From the NCBI GenBank assembly GCA_944325175.1, contig CALUYZ010000002.1:1-64000 (forward strand): DNA of 64,000 nt, given 5' to 3'. The position numbers and the translations under genes are program-made. The stretch comes from Candidatus Gastranaerophilales bacterium (GTDB lineage: Bacteria; Cyanobacteriota; Vampirovibrionia; Gastranaerophilales; Gastranaerophilaceae). The notes under the pieces were generated by a model. That model was not told the DNA's origin. It was given only the letters and a program-made list of their open reading frames with translations, and did no database searches. Positions 18,016 through 27,779 of the stretch are shown piece by piece; within the stretch, counting starts at the first letter, position 1; each line of letters opens with the position of its first letter.

Positions 18016-18944
18016 TATTCTTCATACCCGAGCATTTTTAAGGCAGTTTTATCTTTTTGCCAATTTTTCTTAACTTTTACAAAAAGTTCTAAAAAAACTT
18101 TTCCTTCAATAATTTCTTCGAGCTCTAACCTTGAATCAGTTCCGATTTTTTTCAGCATAGAACCATTTTTCCCTATTATAATTCCTTTTTGACTGTCAGC
18201 AGACACAAAAATTGTAGCTTTAATTTTATCAATGTCATTTTCTGTTTTATATTCATCTATTAAAACAGCAACAGAATGAGGAATTTCATCTTTTGTATTT
18301 AAAATAATTTTTTCCCTTATGACTTCAGATGCTATCATTCGCATATTTTGGTCTGTTATTATATCGTCAGGATAGAGTTTTGGCGAATTTGGAAGGTAAT
18401 TTTTAATCGTTTCAATTAATTTTGGAATATTTTTCCCCGTTTTGGCTGAAACCTTAATTATTGGCAAATTTTCATCAAACAATGTTTTATAGCTTATAAT
18501 ATTTGCCTCTTTTTTTTGTTCGTCTTTAATTAAATCAATTTTGTTTGCAACAATAATAACGGGCTTTTTAGATTTTTTTATGCAATTTTCAACAATCCAA
18601 ACGTCCCCCTTGCCCGCTTTTTGAGTTATATCAACCAAAAATAAAATTACATCAGAATCATCTATTGCGCCCGTTGATTGCTCGTGAAGATATTCCCCCA
18701 ATTTATTCAAGGGTTTATGAACCCCTGGGGTGTCTATAAAAACAATTTGTGCATCATCATCCGTTAAAATGCCTTTAATTTGTTTTCTTGTTGTTTGAGC
18801 AGTATTTGTAGTTATCGCAATTTTTTGACCCGTTATAAAATTAACCAAAGTTGATTTTCCAACGTTTGGGCGGGCTAAGACAACAGCATATCCGCATTTA
18901 TAATCTGTTACATTATTAAGTTTTGGCATGTTCTGTTTGTTCAT
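18015..18944 (-). CDS. era: GTPase Era
   Basis: A 309-residue GTPase for 16S rRNA maturation and 30S assembly. Motifs are G1 ARPNVGKST, G2 region TAQTTRKQ, G3 DTPGVHKP and G4 NKID, followed by a C-terminal KH RNA-binding domain with GKNGSMLKKIG. The first Walker-A residue is Ala where Era normally has Gly (GRPNVGKS). The length is normal. It is the first gene of a tightly packed minus-strand operon ending in prmC. Confidence 0.95.
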   Translation of the reverse strand: MNKQNMPKLNNVTDYKCGYAVVLARPNVGKSTLVNFITGQKIAITTNTAQTTRKQIKGILTDDDAQIVFIDTPGVHKPLNKLGEYLHEQSTGAIDDSDVILFLVDITQKAGKGDVWIVENCIKKSKKPVIIVANKIDLIKDEQKKEANIISYKTLFDENLPIIKVSAKTGKNIPKLIETIKNYLPNSPKLYPDDIITDQNMRMIASEVIREKIILNTKDEIPHSVAVLIDEYKTENDIDKIKATIFVSADSQKGIIIGKNGSMLKKIGTDSRLELEEIIEGKVFLELFVKVKKNWQKDKTALKMLGYEE

Positions 18945-19003
18945 AGTATAATTTTACTATAAAATTACCTTTTTATTAAAAGTGTAAAACAAGGATGTTA
19001 TAG

Positions 19004-21139
19004 ATGAAAAAAATATTTACGGTTTTTCTTGCTGTTGTTGCAGTTGTATTTGGAACACAAGCTTTACTTGCAGCAGTAGGTGATTATAAAAATAATTTAT
19101 TAAAAATTGAGATAACAAAACTTGATGAAAATAACTATGATATAGGTTTATACACTCAAAAAATTTATAATGAACCTGTTAAAATAATCAAAAAAACCGA
19201 TACGGTTTATTATTTCTTATTACCTGAAACAAGCAATTCAATAACATCTGTCACCCCAAATGACGCCATTAAAAATGTTTTAATTAAATCTTACCCCTAT
19301 GCAGGGCAAGATATGGAAAACAGCTACACAAAAGTTGCAATTATAACATCTAAACCGGTTAATTTATCGACATCTTTAAGAACTTTAGATACAAGCATTT
19401 CCCCAAGACTGGACCCTATCCGCCTTGCAAGACTTGATAAAGTTTTTGAAAGATATTCTGACCGCTTAGCTGAAAACAATATTCCAACACCATTAGCGGA
19501 ATTTAGAAAAGAACCGGTTGTTGCAAAAAAACCTGAACCTAAAAAAGAAGCAGCCGAAGAAAAAATTGCATCAAGCACTCCTGTAAAGAAAGTGCAAAAA
19601 CCAACAGCTAAGGCACCTGTAGAAAAACCCGTTCAGATAGCATCAAAACCAAAAACTCAAACAACTGTTAATAAGCAGCCCGCACAAACAATTCAAAAGG
19701 CAATACAAGCTATAACAAAACCTGTTATAGCAAGCAAACCGGCTGCTAAAAAACCTGCAGTAACAGCAAAAGCAAAAACATCTCAACCAAAACCCGTTAC
19801 TGTAACCTCAAAACCCGTACAAGTTGAAACAAAGAAAGTTCAAAAACAAACGGTTGCAATGAAACCCGTTCAAAAAGTACAGCCAAAGCCTGTTAGTATA
19901 ACTTCAAAACCTGTACAGGTTGAAACAAAGAAAGAATTACCAAAACAAACAGTTAATAACAAAACAAAACAAACCGCATTAAATTCTTCTCAAACAGAAA
20001 CAAAATTGCAAGAAGCTAACAACGAAGCAATAAAACCGGCTCAAAAAGAAGACACCAACAAAAAACAGGTTGAAGAATTTGAAAAACAATTAGCTACTAC
20101 AGAACCGATTGATGCTGAATTTGGCAAAAAGGTTCCTGTAGATAATGTTGAGGATGCAGAAAATAATAAAAATATAGAAGCAGAAGTAGTTGAACCAATT
20201 CAAAACATTCCTCAAGAAAATATACCTGCCAAAAATTCAAACAATGGCTTTATGGGCTTGTTTGGAATATTTGCTATTCTTTTGGTTTTGTACATTTTTG
20301 CAAAGAAACACACTGCAAACAAGAAAAAGCTTATTCTTGAAGCCACAAGCCTTAAAAATAGCGTTAATGATACGGAAGAAATTAAAGAATTTCTTAAAAA
20401 ACGTACAGCTATTAAAAAAGAAGCGGAAGAGCCAATTCAAGAGCCAATTCAAGAATCTGTTGAAGAAGTTCAAATTCAAAAAGCAGAAGCTCAAACCATA
20501 CAGCCTGAAATTCAAAATCAAAACACGGAAACTTCAAACAATTATATTGAAGAAAAGCCCGCAACAAGCGCTGCATCAAATGCTGCATCCGCTGAAGATG
20601 AAAGAATTCAAGCATTTAACGCATATATGGAAAATGTTCAAGAAACACCTTCAAATAAAGAAGATGCAAAAACACAAACAATATCTGATTTTACAGAAGA
20701 TGATGCCGTTATTGCCCAATTATACACTCCGATTGAAAGTTTATCCGGAGGGTATGCATCATATATTGAAGAAAATGAAATTCAACCGCAAGAACAGCTG
20801 CTACAGCCTTATGAAGCTGTTGAACCCGCTGAAACCAACATAAACGGTACAAAACAAGAAAACGATGATGTAGCTACAATAGTTTCATCTTCAAAATTAA
20901 CCGAAACAAGAGGCTTATATCTTGCTAAATTTGAAGGTGCAACATCTCTTGTAGGTTACATTCAAGATGACATCTATGTTTTATACAATTTTGGCGATGT
21001 AAATGTTCAAGATACAAAAATAGAATCCAGCCTTGCTCAAGAAAATGATACAGACAGCATCTATATCGTAAAAACGGGCGGAAAAAAACTTATGGTAAAA
21101 TCTACCCCTTACGATATGAGCTTAGAAATGGTCATGTAA
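19004..21139 (+). CDS. Large exported/anchored Lys-Pro-Gln-rich protein
   Basis: A 711-residue protein. The N terminus has a signal or anchor segment (hydrophobic to about residue 25), followed by a globular domain of about 150 residues. A long low-complexity region (about residues 165-400) is rich in Lys, Pro, Thr, Val and Gln, with recurring KPVQVETKK-type units. A transmembrane segment follows (FMGLFGIFAILLVLYIF, about residues 413-430), then an acidic Gln/Glu-rich tail and a small C-terminal domain. The exported N domain, flexible spacer, single membrane pass and acidic cytosolic tail resemble FimV-type polar or pilus assembly proteins. That is an analogy of layout only. Confidence 0.75.
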   Translation: MKKIFTVFLAVVAVVFGTQALLAAVGDYKNNLLKIEITKLDENNYDIGLYTQKIYNEPVKIIKKTDTVYYFLLPETSNSITSVTPNDAIKNVLIKSYPYAGQDMENSYTKVAIITSKPVNLSTSLRTLDTSISPRLDPIRLARLDKVFERYSDRLAENNIPTPLAEFRKEPVVAKKPEPKKEAAEEKIASSTPVKKVQKPTAKAPVEKPVQIASKPKTQTTVNKQPAQTIQKAIQAITKPVIASKPAAKKPAVTAKAKTSQPKPVTVTSKPVQVETKKVQKQTVAMKPVQKVQPKPVSITSKPVQVETKKELPKQTVNNKTKQTALNSSQTETKLQEANNEAIKPAQKEDTNKKQVEEFEKQLATTEPIDAEFGKKVPVDNVEDAENNKNIEAEVVEPIQNIPQENIPAKNSNNGFMGLFGIFAILLVLYIFAKKHTANKKKLILEATSLKNSVNDTEEIKEFLKKRTAIKKEAEEPIQEPIQESVEEVQIQKAEAQTIQPEIQNQNTETSNNYIEEKPATSAASNAASAEDERIQAFNAYMENVQETPSNKEDAKTQTISDFTEDDAVIAQLYTPIESLSGGYASYIEENEIQPQEQLLQPYEAVEPAETNINGTKQENDDVATIVSSSKLTETRGLYLAKFEGATSLVGYIQDDIYVLYNFGDVNVQDTKIESSLAQENDTDSIYIVKTGGKKLMVKSTPYDMSLEMVM

Positions 21140-21217
21140 ATTCTATATTTTGAGTTACTTTTTATATAAATCGGGAATATAAATAGTGGTGTCATAATAT
21201 AGAAACAGGAAACTATT

Positions 21218-21553
21218 TTGTCAGAAATTAATGAATCAATTTCAGCTGAATCCTTTAATTTTGCCGATTTATTCTCTAAAATGGGCGACCCCGTTGTAAT
21301 ACTAAAAAACGACGATACAAAAGGCAAAATACTAGAAAATCTTGAAGAAATAGAAAAGAAACTTTTAGGAATTTACGAAGAAGAAACAATTATTGATAAT
21401 TCCAATAAAGAATTAGAAACAGATGAGCTTGCACAAAAAATAGGCTATAAAATAGACTGGTCAGACATTGATATGACAGGCTGGCAAGATATTAATTCAG
21501 ACAGAATTAATATTGAAAACGCATTAAAAAAACTGGACGAAGAAGAAAATTAA
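21218..21553 (+). CDS. Hypothetical acidic protein
   Basis: A 111-residue acidic protein of unknown family. The TTG start is supported by an AGGAAA site about seven bases upstream; an ATG four codons later is the alternative. The C-terminal WSDIDMTGWQDI stretch is distinctive. It follows the large exported protein on the same strand and its end overlaps the convergent flhA stop by four bases. Confidence 0.6.
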   Translation: MSEINESISAESFNFADLFSKMGDPVVILKNDDTKGKILENLEEIEKKLLGIYEEETIIDNSNKELETDELAQKIGYKIDWSDIDMTGWQDINSDRINIENALKKLDEEEN

Positions 21554-23643
21554 TAACCTTCACCTATTGTATCAATAGCTTCAACTCTAATATCTGTTAT
21601 AAGTTCAGAATATGAAATAACAACGATTGTGGGGATGTGCCTTTCTAGCATTTGATATAAAGGCAATCTTATTCTTGGCGAACATAAAATAACAGGCTGA
21701 ACACCAACGGCTTGATGCGCCTTCATTAAGGTGTTAGCCGTTGTTTCAATTAATTCTTGCACCTGCATTGGGTTTAATAAAAACATTGTGCCAAGTTCCG
21801 TTCTTTGGCAAGAATCATCCAAAGTTTTTTCCCATTCGCTTGATAGTGTAAGTGCATATAAAACCTTATCTTTGTTACAGTTTTGAAGGCAAATTTGCCT
21901 GCCTAATGCCGCTCTTAGTCTTTCAGATAAAATATCGGGTTCTTTTGAAAACCTTGCATAGTCGCATAATCTTTCAAAAATAAAGATAATATCTTTAATT
22001 GAAACTTTTTCTCTAATTAAGTTAACAAAAATTTTCCTCAAGTCTGATGTTGAAATAATTGTTGGAACAAGGTCATTAACCAACGTCGGGTCTTGAGATT
22101 TAACAAGTTCCATAAGTTTCAAGACATCTGTTTTTGTCATTACTTCATCAACATATTTTCTAACGCAATCTTGAAGGTGAGTTACAATAACATCAACTGC
22201 ATCAACCGCAACAATTTTAGAGTTTCTGTCTATATATTGGGGGTCAATCCAATAAGCTTGCGATTGATAAGTTGGGTCAACTGATACAATAACGTTATCA
22301 GGCACTTTTTTGCCCAAAGCTTCCCATTGGTCTGCAATAACCATAAATTTTGAAGGGTATACAACGCCCGTTGCAACAGTGTTGCCCCTTATTGCAATTA
22401 AATATTCGTTATCTTTTATGGCAGATGAATCCATAATTCTTATGTTTGGAATAATGTAGCCTAATTCATCTGTCACTCTTTGTCTTAGGGCTGCAATTTT
22501 AGCCAATAATTGCCCGTCTTGGTCAGGGTCTGCAATAATTAACAAGCCTGAACCAACCTGTAAGGATAAAACGTCAACACCCAATCTTTCATACATTTTA
22601 TTCGGGTTAACCAGGTCTTGCATATTTTTTCTAACAGCATCCAATTGCCCTAATTGCTGCTGAACATCGGCATTTACAAGAACAGAAATGCCTGCAAAAA
22701 GCAAAATTATGGAAAACATAACAAAAGGCCACCAAGGAAGCCCTGTTACACCGCTTGTTATTGCAATAAACATCAAAAAGCCGCAAGATAAAAAGAGAGC
22801 CTGTGGTTTAGATAAAATTTGCAAGGTAACGTCTTTTGCAAGTGATGTGCTTGCACCGGTTGACCTTGTCATCACGATACCTGATGATATTGCCATTAAA
22901 AGTGAAGGAAGTTGAGAAGATAAACCATCACCGATTGTTAATACCGTATATTTTGAAACAGCGTCTGCCAAAGGCATTTGATTCATTACAACACCTATTA
23001 TTAAGCCGCCTATGATATTAATAACAGCAATAATAATACCTGCGATAGTATCACCTTTAACAAACTTCATAGCACCATCCATAGAACCAAACAAGGATGA
23101 TTCCCTTTGAAGGTCTTCCCTTCTTTTAACCGCTTCTTCAGGGGAAATTAAACCTTGGTTAAAATCGGCATCGATTGTCATTTGTTTACCCGGCATAGCA
23201 TCCAATGCAAACCTTGCTGAAACTTCTGCTATACGTTCAGCACCTTTTGTAATTACCATAAACTGAACGACGGTGATAATTAAGAAAATAACACCGCCAA
23301 CAACCATATTACCGCCGGTTACAAATGTTCCAAAAGCATGAACAACTTCACCTGCATCCCCTTTAGCCAAAATAAGCCTTGTTGATGCTATTGATAAAAC
23401 CAATCTAAACATTGTGCCGATAAGGATAATAGATGGAAAAGAAGCCAATTCCAAAGGTTTTTGCACAAACAAAGAAAACATTAAAAGAATAACACCCAAT
23501 GCAATATTCAATGAAATTGAAAAATTTATAACCCAGTTTGGCATTTCAATAAGCAAAATTAATATAAGGGCAATTACAAAAAATGCCATTAAAATTTCGC
23601 TTATAGGGTTATTTGCTATTGTTGTTTTTCCTTGTGCTGCCAT
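21550..23643 (-). CDS. flhA: Flagellar export protein FlhA
   Basis: A 697-residue core component of the flagellar type III export gate. The N-terminal half has about eight membrane segments, starting near IALILILLIEMPNWVI. The conserved cytoplasmic FHIPEP-type loop (AKGDAGEV, FALDAMPGKQMTIDADFN) lies around residues 90-170. The C-terminal half is the soluble ring domain that binds chaperones and substrates. Length and motifs are normal. It is the last gene of the fliE-fliF-fliG-like-fliH-flhA operon; flhB, fliI and the fliPQR genes are not in the window. Confidence 0.95.
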   Translation of the reverse strand: MAAQGKTTIANNPISEILMAFFVIALILILLIEMPNWVINFSISLNIALGVILLMFSLFVQKPLELASFPSIILIGTMFRLVLSIASTRLILAKGDAGEVVHAFGTFVTGGNMVVGGVIFLIITVVQFMVITKGAERIAEVSARFALDAMPGKQMTIDADFNQGLISPEEAVKRREDLQRESSLFGSMDGAMKFVKGDTIAGIIIAVINIIGGLIIGVVMNQMPLADAVSKYTVLTIGDGLSSQLPSLLMAISSGIVMTRSTGASTSLAKDVTLQILSKPQALFLSCGFLMFIAITSGVTGLPWWPFVMFSIILLFAGISVLVNADVQQQLGQLDAVRKNMQDLVNPNKMYERLGVDVLSLQVGSGLLIIADPDQDGQLLAKIAALRQRVTDELGYIIPNIRIMDSSAIKDNEYLIAIRGNTVATGVVYPSKFMVIADQWEALGKKVPDNVIVSVDPTYQSQAYWIDPQYIDRNSKIVAVDAVDVIVTHLQDCVRKYVDEVMTKTDVLKLMELVKSQDPTLVNDLVPTIISTSDLRKIFVNLIREKVSIKDIIFIFERLCDYARFSKEPDILSERLRAALGRQICLQNCNKDKVLYALTLSSEWEKTLDDSCQRTELGTMFLLNPMQVQELIETTANTLMKAHQAVGVQPVILCSPRIRLPLYQMLERHIPTIVVISYSELITDIRVEAIDTIGEGY

Positions 23644-23650
23644 TTATCTT

Positions 23651-24532
23651 CTATTCGCCCCCTTTATAAATTCCGAAGGCATTTTGAATTATACTTAATT
23701 GTGTTGTAAAGTTGGCATCTATTACACCATTGCTTGCAACAACCGTGCAAGAGCCTTTTTCGACAAGTTCATCAGATGCTACTATTATTTTCGCATCAAT
23801 AGGAGAATCTGCCAAAATTTCAGGAATTGAAGCCTTTGCAAATTCAACATCTTCAGGGTTAACTTTAACCGTTATTTTTTCTTCATTTGAACCTAATTCA
23901 TTGAAAACTTCAGCTAAAACGGATTTTAGAACATCATTTGATAAAGATACTTCTTTTTTAATGATTTTTTTAGCAACTTCAAGGGCAATTTCTAAAATAT
24001 GCCCTGACATTTCTTCATAGGCATCTTTTCTTGCAGAAACTATTTGAGATAAGGTATCTTTCAACAATGAAATTTCATTTTCTGCTTCCAATAGCCCGTT
24101 TTTATAACCCTCTTTTGCAGCAACTTCCCTTATTGTTCTTGCTTCTTCTTGCGCACGAGAAACAAGCGCCCTTTCATCAATTCTTCTAAATCCCCTTCTT
24201 CTTTCACCACGGCGCCTTTCATATCTTTCCTTAAATTCAAGAAGAGTAACATCAACTTTTTCATACTCATCAAGCTTAACTTCAAGCTCTGATTTTTCTT
24301 TTTTTTCCGCTTTTTCTATTTTTTCTTTTGGTTTTTCTTTTTCTTTGGCTTCGTTTTCAACACTCAAAACAAGCTCTTGTTCAAGTTCTTTTTTTTCTTT
24401 TTTTTCTATTGCCTTCTTTTTAAGCGCATTAACCTTCCCCGCACCTGCCTTTATTATATTTTTGGAGCGGAGATTTGAATTTGAATTAATTTCTTCGTTT
24501 TGTTCTTTTGTTACTTTCTTTTTAATTATCAT
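23651..24532 (-). CDS. fliH: Flagellar assembly protein FliH
   Basis: A 293-residue protein. The last 200 residues match FliH/SctL: a long coiled coil (EEARTIREVAAKEGYKNGL) and a C-terminal ATPase-binding domain with VNPEDVEFA and VEKGSCTVVASNGVIDANF. The first 90 residues are a Lys/Glu low-complexity extension. FliH normally regulates the FliI ATPase, which is not adjacent here. Its ATG overlaps the stop of the FliG-like gene, and flhA follows eight bases on. Confidence 0.88.
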   Translation of the reverse strand: MIIKKKVTKEQNEEINSNSNLRSKNIIKAGAGKVNALKKKAIEKKEKKELEQELVLSVENEAKEKEKPKEKIEKAEKKEKSELEVKLDEYEKVDVTLLEFKERYERRRGERRRGFRRIDERALVSRAQEEARTIREVAAKEGYKNGLLEAENEISLLKDTLSQIVSARKDAYEEMSGHILEIALEVAKKIIKKEVSLSNDVLKSVLAEVFNELGSNEEKITVKVNPEDVEFAKASIPEILADSPIDAKIIVASDELVEKGSCTVVASNGVIDANFTTQLSIIQNAFGIYKGGE

Positions 24533-25592
24533 GATGTGAAAGCTTTTCTTCCATATACTTTACAATAACGCCTGAAACTCTGGTCGGAATTTTTACGTCA
24601 TCTTTTGTATAAGGAGATAAAACAAATTGCTTAATTATAGGTCTTTCATTATCTATAATATTAGAAATTTCATTTTTATCATACGTTTTAACAATTTTAA
24701 ACAATTTAGAATAAATTCTATCAGGTGAAATAACTTTTGGCTCAGGTAAAACCTCTTTTATTTCATTAAGACACCTTATTGTAATGTTTTTATCTATTTT
24801 TTGTTCAAGATTAGGCATTTTTATATATTGAGATAAAACTTGCGCTTCGGATTGATTAAACTTTGAAATAATTGCATCAGCTTTTTCTTTTGGAAGTTTT
24901 TTGATAAAAAGAGCAAGCGAAGCTAATTTTAATATTTTTGCATCGGAAAGATCTTCCCCTAAAGCTTGTTCTTCTTCAAATTGCGCCTTGCTCATATCAT
25001 CTATGCTTGATTGATTCATTGTACTTTGAGCAAGTTTATCGTCAATTTTACCCTTAGCTTTTAAATCTTCAATAGCTTGTTTAAAGCAATTTTTAACTTG
25101 AATTTCAATCACTTGAATTGTTTGCTCTTGAGGAAGATTTTTACTTATGGCTTGTTTTGCAATTTCAAAAACAGTGAAAGCAACTTTTTGTAAAACGCCT
25201 TCTCTAAGTTCAGGCGCAATGCCGCCATTAATCAAATCTATTGATTTATGAAAAGTCCACTCGCCGATAAACTGGGTTATCATGCTTGCTTGTTGAGCAT
25301 TTAGGTTATATTTTTCATCCTTAACAAGCGCATCACCGCAAAGTAGGCAAAATTTATGAATTATTTCAATAACAAACTTTTTATCAGCTTCGGATATATT
25401 AGAAGGAATTACCTGACTTGCTTCCATAGCAAGGTTTTTTGCAAACGCTCTTTGGTCAAAACCTTGTATAACCCTTTGCGGTTTTTGCTGAGCAGCCTGC
25501 CCTTGCGGGTGGTTAGCCTGCTGTTTATTGGCGCCCTGATTTTGTGGTGCCGGTTTTTGTGGTTGTGCTTTTTGGGTTGGCTGTGGCGGCAT
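24522..25592 (-). CDS. Divergent FliG-like flagellar switch protein
   Basis: A 356-residue protein in the exact position of fliG, between fliF and fliH. Residues 1-45 are Gln/Pro-rich. The C-terminal half has FliG-like helical repeats: ALFIKKLPKEKADAIISKF resembles the LLKSLPPEEAA-type helix, followed by MPNLEQKI and a final RPIIKQFVLSP region. I do not see the charged torque-helix signature clearly, so assignment rests on synteny and weak pattern similarity. It could be a lineage-specific C-ring or scaffold protein. Confidence 0.6.
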   Translation of the reverse strand: MPPQPTQKAQPQKPAPQNQGANKQQANHPQGQAAQQKPQRVIQGFDQRAFAKNLAMEASQVIPSNISEADKKFVIEIIHKFCLLCGDALVKDEKYNLNAQQASMITQFIGEWTFHKSIDLINGGIAPELREGVLQKVAFTVFEIAKQAISKNLPQEQTIQVIEIQVKNCFKQAIEDLKAKGKIDDKLAQSTMNQSSIDDMSKAQFEEEQALGEDLSDAKILKLASLALFIKKLPKEKADAIISKFNQSEAQVLSQYIKMPNLEQKIDKNITIRCLNEIKEVLPEPKVISPDRIYSKLFKIVKTYDKNEISNIIDNERPIIKQFVLSPYTKDDVKIPTRVSGVIVKYMEEKLSHHDN

Positions 25593-25630
25593 TTTCTAAA
25601 TCCAATTTATGACATTAAAATTATACAATA

Positions 25631-27364
25631 CTAACTTGCTTCAATCCAGCTTTTAAGTTTTTCAATAGCTTCAAGATCATCAAGCCCGGAATAATCTGCA
25701 GCAAGTTCTGAAATAGCATCATCAATGGTTGTATCTTTTTCAGGCTTTTTATTTTCTTCTTTGGTTTGAACATTTGCCTGTGTTTGAGCCTGAGCTGCCT
25801 GTTGTTGAGCTTGCAGCTTTTGAAGATTTTGCTGTTCAAGAAGATTTTGCGCCATTGCAGCCTGCCTTTGAATTAATTCTTGTGCTTTTGTATTAACATC
25901 TTTTAATTGCTTTTCTTGTTCTCTTGCTTTTGCTCTTAATTCGTTCAATTCTTCATTGTGCCTTTCTTGTTCGGCTTTAACTCTGTTTGCAATGTATTTT
26001 AAGCCAAAACCGAGCCCCACAAGAAGCGCTAAACCAACAACCCACCAATGGTTGCCTGATTCTTCAGGTTTTGGAAGCCTGTTTGGGCTATCGGGTGCTA
26101 AAATCGGGTTAGCAGATTCAACAAATGCAATAGAAACATTCTCTGGGTCTACAAGGGGGCTTGCAGCATGAGCAATTAAAGTTTTTAGGTCTTGAATTGT
26201 CATACTCATTGGAATTGCAGATTGTTCAAGAGAAACTGCGATTGAAATTTCTTCAATGGCGCCTTCGCCCATATATTCATTAACTTGGGTTTTTGTAACT
26301 CCATATTGAGTTTCATGGGCTTGACGAACGTATTTTCTGTCTTGTGAAGAATTTTGCCCTGAGGTTGGAACGCCATAAGGCAAATAAACACTGACTGCAT
26401 TTATTGCAGAGTTTGTATCATTTGTATTATCGCCCAATTTTTCGGTAAAACCTTGTTCAGAAACTGCAGCTTTAGATGTAGGGTCATAGATTATACTTGT
26501 TTTTTCAACAGGCGCTTGAGTTAAAAATGTTGAAACGGTTACAACATAATTTCCTTTACCGACAAGCCTGTCTAATTGAGTTGCAACTTTTTGCTGCATA
26601 TACTTATCGTTTTCTTCAATCTTAGACAATGCATCGTTATTTCCGCCAATAATGCTTGAATAAACATTACCGTTTGTATCCGTTATTGCAATATCTTCAG
26701 CCTTCAAACCCTGAATTGCACCCAATAAAAGGTTTGTTATTGCTTTTATTTTCATAGAATCCAATCTTTCGCCCGCATCAAGCTGAATTTGAACGGTGGC
26801 TGTGATTGGTTTTTCATTTTTTGAAAATAGTGACTGTTCAGGAACAGAAATAAATACTTGAGCATTTTTAATCGGAGGAATTTTTCTTATTAATCTTGCA
26901 AGTTCCCCGTTCATTGCTCTTATTAAACGAATTCTTTTATCTTCTTTTGTGGATGTAAAATCACCCGTATCAAAAATTTCTAAACCAACATGTTCATCTA
27001 CAAGCCCTGATTGAACCATTTGCAAAATTGCAATATCTCTTTGATCTTCTGTTATTTTATCTTTTGCAGCCAAAACGATTGAAGATTTTGTACCGTCTAA
27101 AACCCTTCTTGCCTTAATGCCTTGACGAGCAAGAAGCGCTTGAACTTCTATTGCAAGACCGATTTTATCTGTTGTAAACAAAGAAATATCTTCTTGGATA
27201 ACTTTAGAAGGCGGCGCTGAAACTGCCCCGTCTTTTGCATTTTTATTATTTGAACCCATAGCAATAGCACAAATTGCAATAATCAAAATAATAACTACTG
27301 CTACAATTCCTGCTATGACCCCATAAAACAGGGGTTTATTTTCCATTAAAGCTTTTATATCCAT
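25631..27364 (-). CDS. fliF: Flagellar MS-ring protein FliF
   Basis: A 577-residue protein with two membrane segments (about residues 14-36 and 445-465). A YscJ/FliF-type periplasmic domain carries IEVQALLARQGI and RALNGELARLIRKIPPIKNAQV-like sequence (present as RAMNGELARLI and IPPIKNAQVFIS). The ring-building motif region and a Gln/Ala-rich cytoplasmic coiled coil follow, ending in an acidic tail that normally contacts FliG. Length is normal. Order and spacing place it after fliE. Confidence 0.92.
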   Translation of the reverse strand: MDIKALMENKPLFYGVIAGIVAVVIILIIAICAIAMGSNNKNAKDGAVSAPPSKVIQEDISLFTTDKIGLAIEVQALLARQGIKARRVLDGTKSSIVLAAKDKITEDQRDIAILQMVQSGLVDEHVGLEIFDTGDFTSTKEDKRIRLIRAMNGELARLIRKIPPIKNAQVFISVPEQSLFSKNEKPITATVQIQLDAGERLDSMKIKAITNLLLGAIQGLKAEDIAITDTNGNVYSSIIGGNNDALSKIEENDKYMQQKVATQLDRLVGKGNYVVTVSTFLTQAPVEKTSIIYDPTSKAAVSEQGFTEKLGDNTNDTNSAINAVSVYLPYGVPTSGQNSSQDRKYVRQAHETQYGVTKTQVNEYMGEGAIEEISIAVSLEQSAIPMSMTIQDLKTLIAHAASPLVDPENVSIAFVESANPILAPDSPNRLPKPEESGNHWWVVGLALLVGLGFGLKYIANRVKAEQERHNEELNELRAKAREQEKQLKDVNTKAQELIQRQAAMAQNLLEQQNLQKLQAQQQAAQAQTQANVQTKEENKKPEKDTTIDDAISELAADYSGLDDLEAIEKLKSWIEAS

Positions 27365-27433
27365 TGCAATTTATTTCTAATCGGTGATTGACCGCTAAAA
27401 CTATTATACATTTATTTTCAATAAGAAAAAGAG

Positions 27434-27760
27434 CTATATTGAAATTTGCATGATTTTTTCATACGTTTGGATGACCTTACCTAAAGCTGTTGTTGCAATG
27501 TTCATTTGAATTTCAGATTTTTGGATGGCAGTCATAACATCGTGAATATCAGCTTTATCAAGCATCATATCTTCAACTAACTGATCAGGTGCATTCAAAT
27601 CCGTATTCAGCTGTTCTACTAACCCGCCCATAACCGTTTTAAAATCAGCAGTTTCAGGTTGTTCAATACTTTTTAATCTGGTTGGACCATTAAACGTTGA
27701 AATTTTACTTGGTTCAATTCTTTCGCCTAAATTAATTTTTGGTGTTATACCATCGACCAT
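27434..27760 (-). CDS. fliE: Flagellar hook-basal body protein FliE
   Basis: A 108-residue protein whose C-terminal 70 residues match FliE: DKADIHDVMTAIQKSEIQM, then a helix ending YEKIMQISI. FliE joins the MS ring to the rod and is exported by the flagellar type III machinery, so it lacks a signal peptide. It sits between the lytic transglycosylase and fliF. Confidence 0.9.
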   Translation of the reverse strand: MVDGITPKINLGERIEPSKISTFNGPTRLKSIEQPETADFKTVMGGLVEQLNTDLNAPDQLVEDMMLDKADIHDVMTAIQKSEIQMNIATTALGKVIQTYEKIMQISI

Positions 27761-27779
27761 AATTTATCACCTCTTTTTT

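Noticed and set aside
20190-20843. 217-residue Lys/Gln/Leu-rich reading frame on the plus strand
   Set aside because: It is an alternate-frame shadow of the low-complexity part of the 711-residue protein gene.
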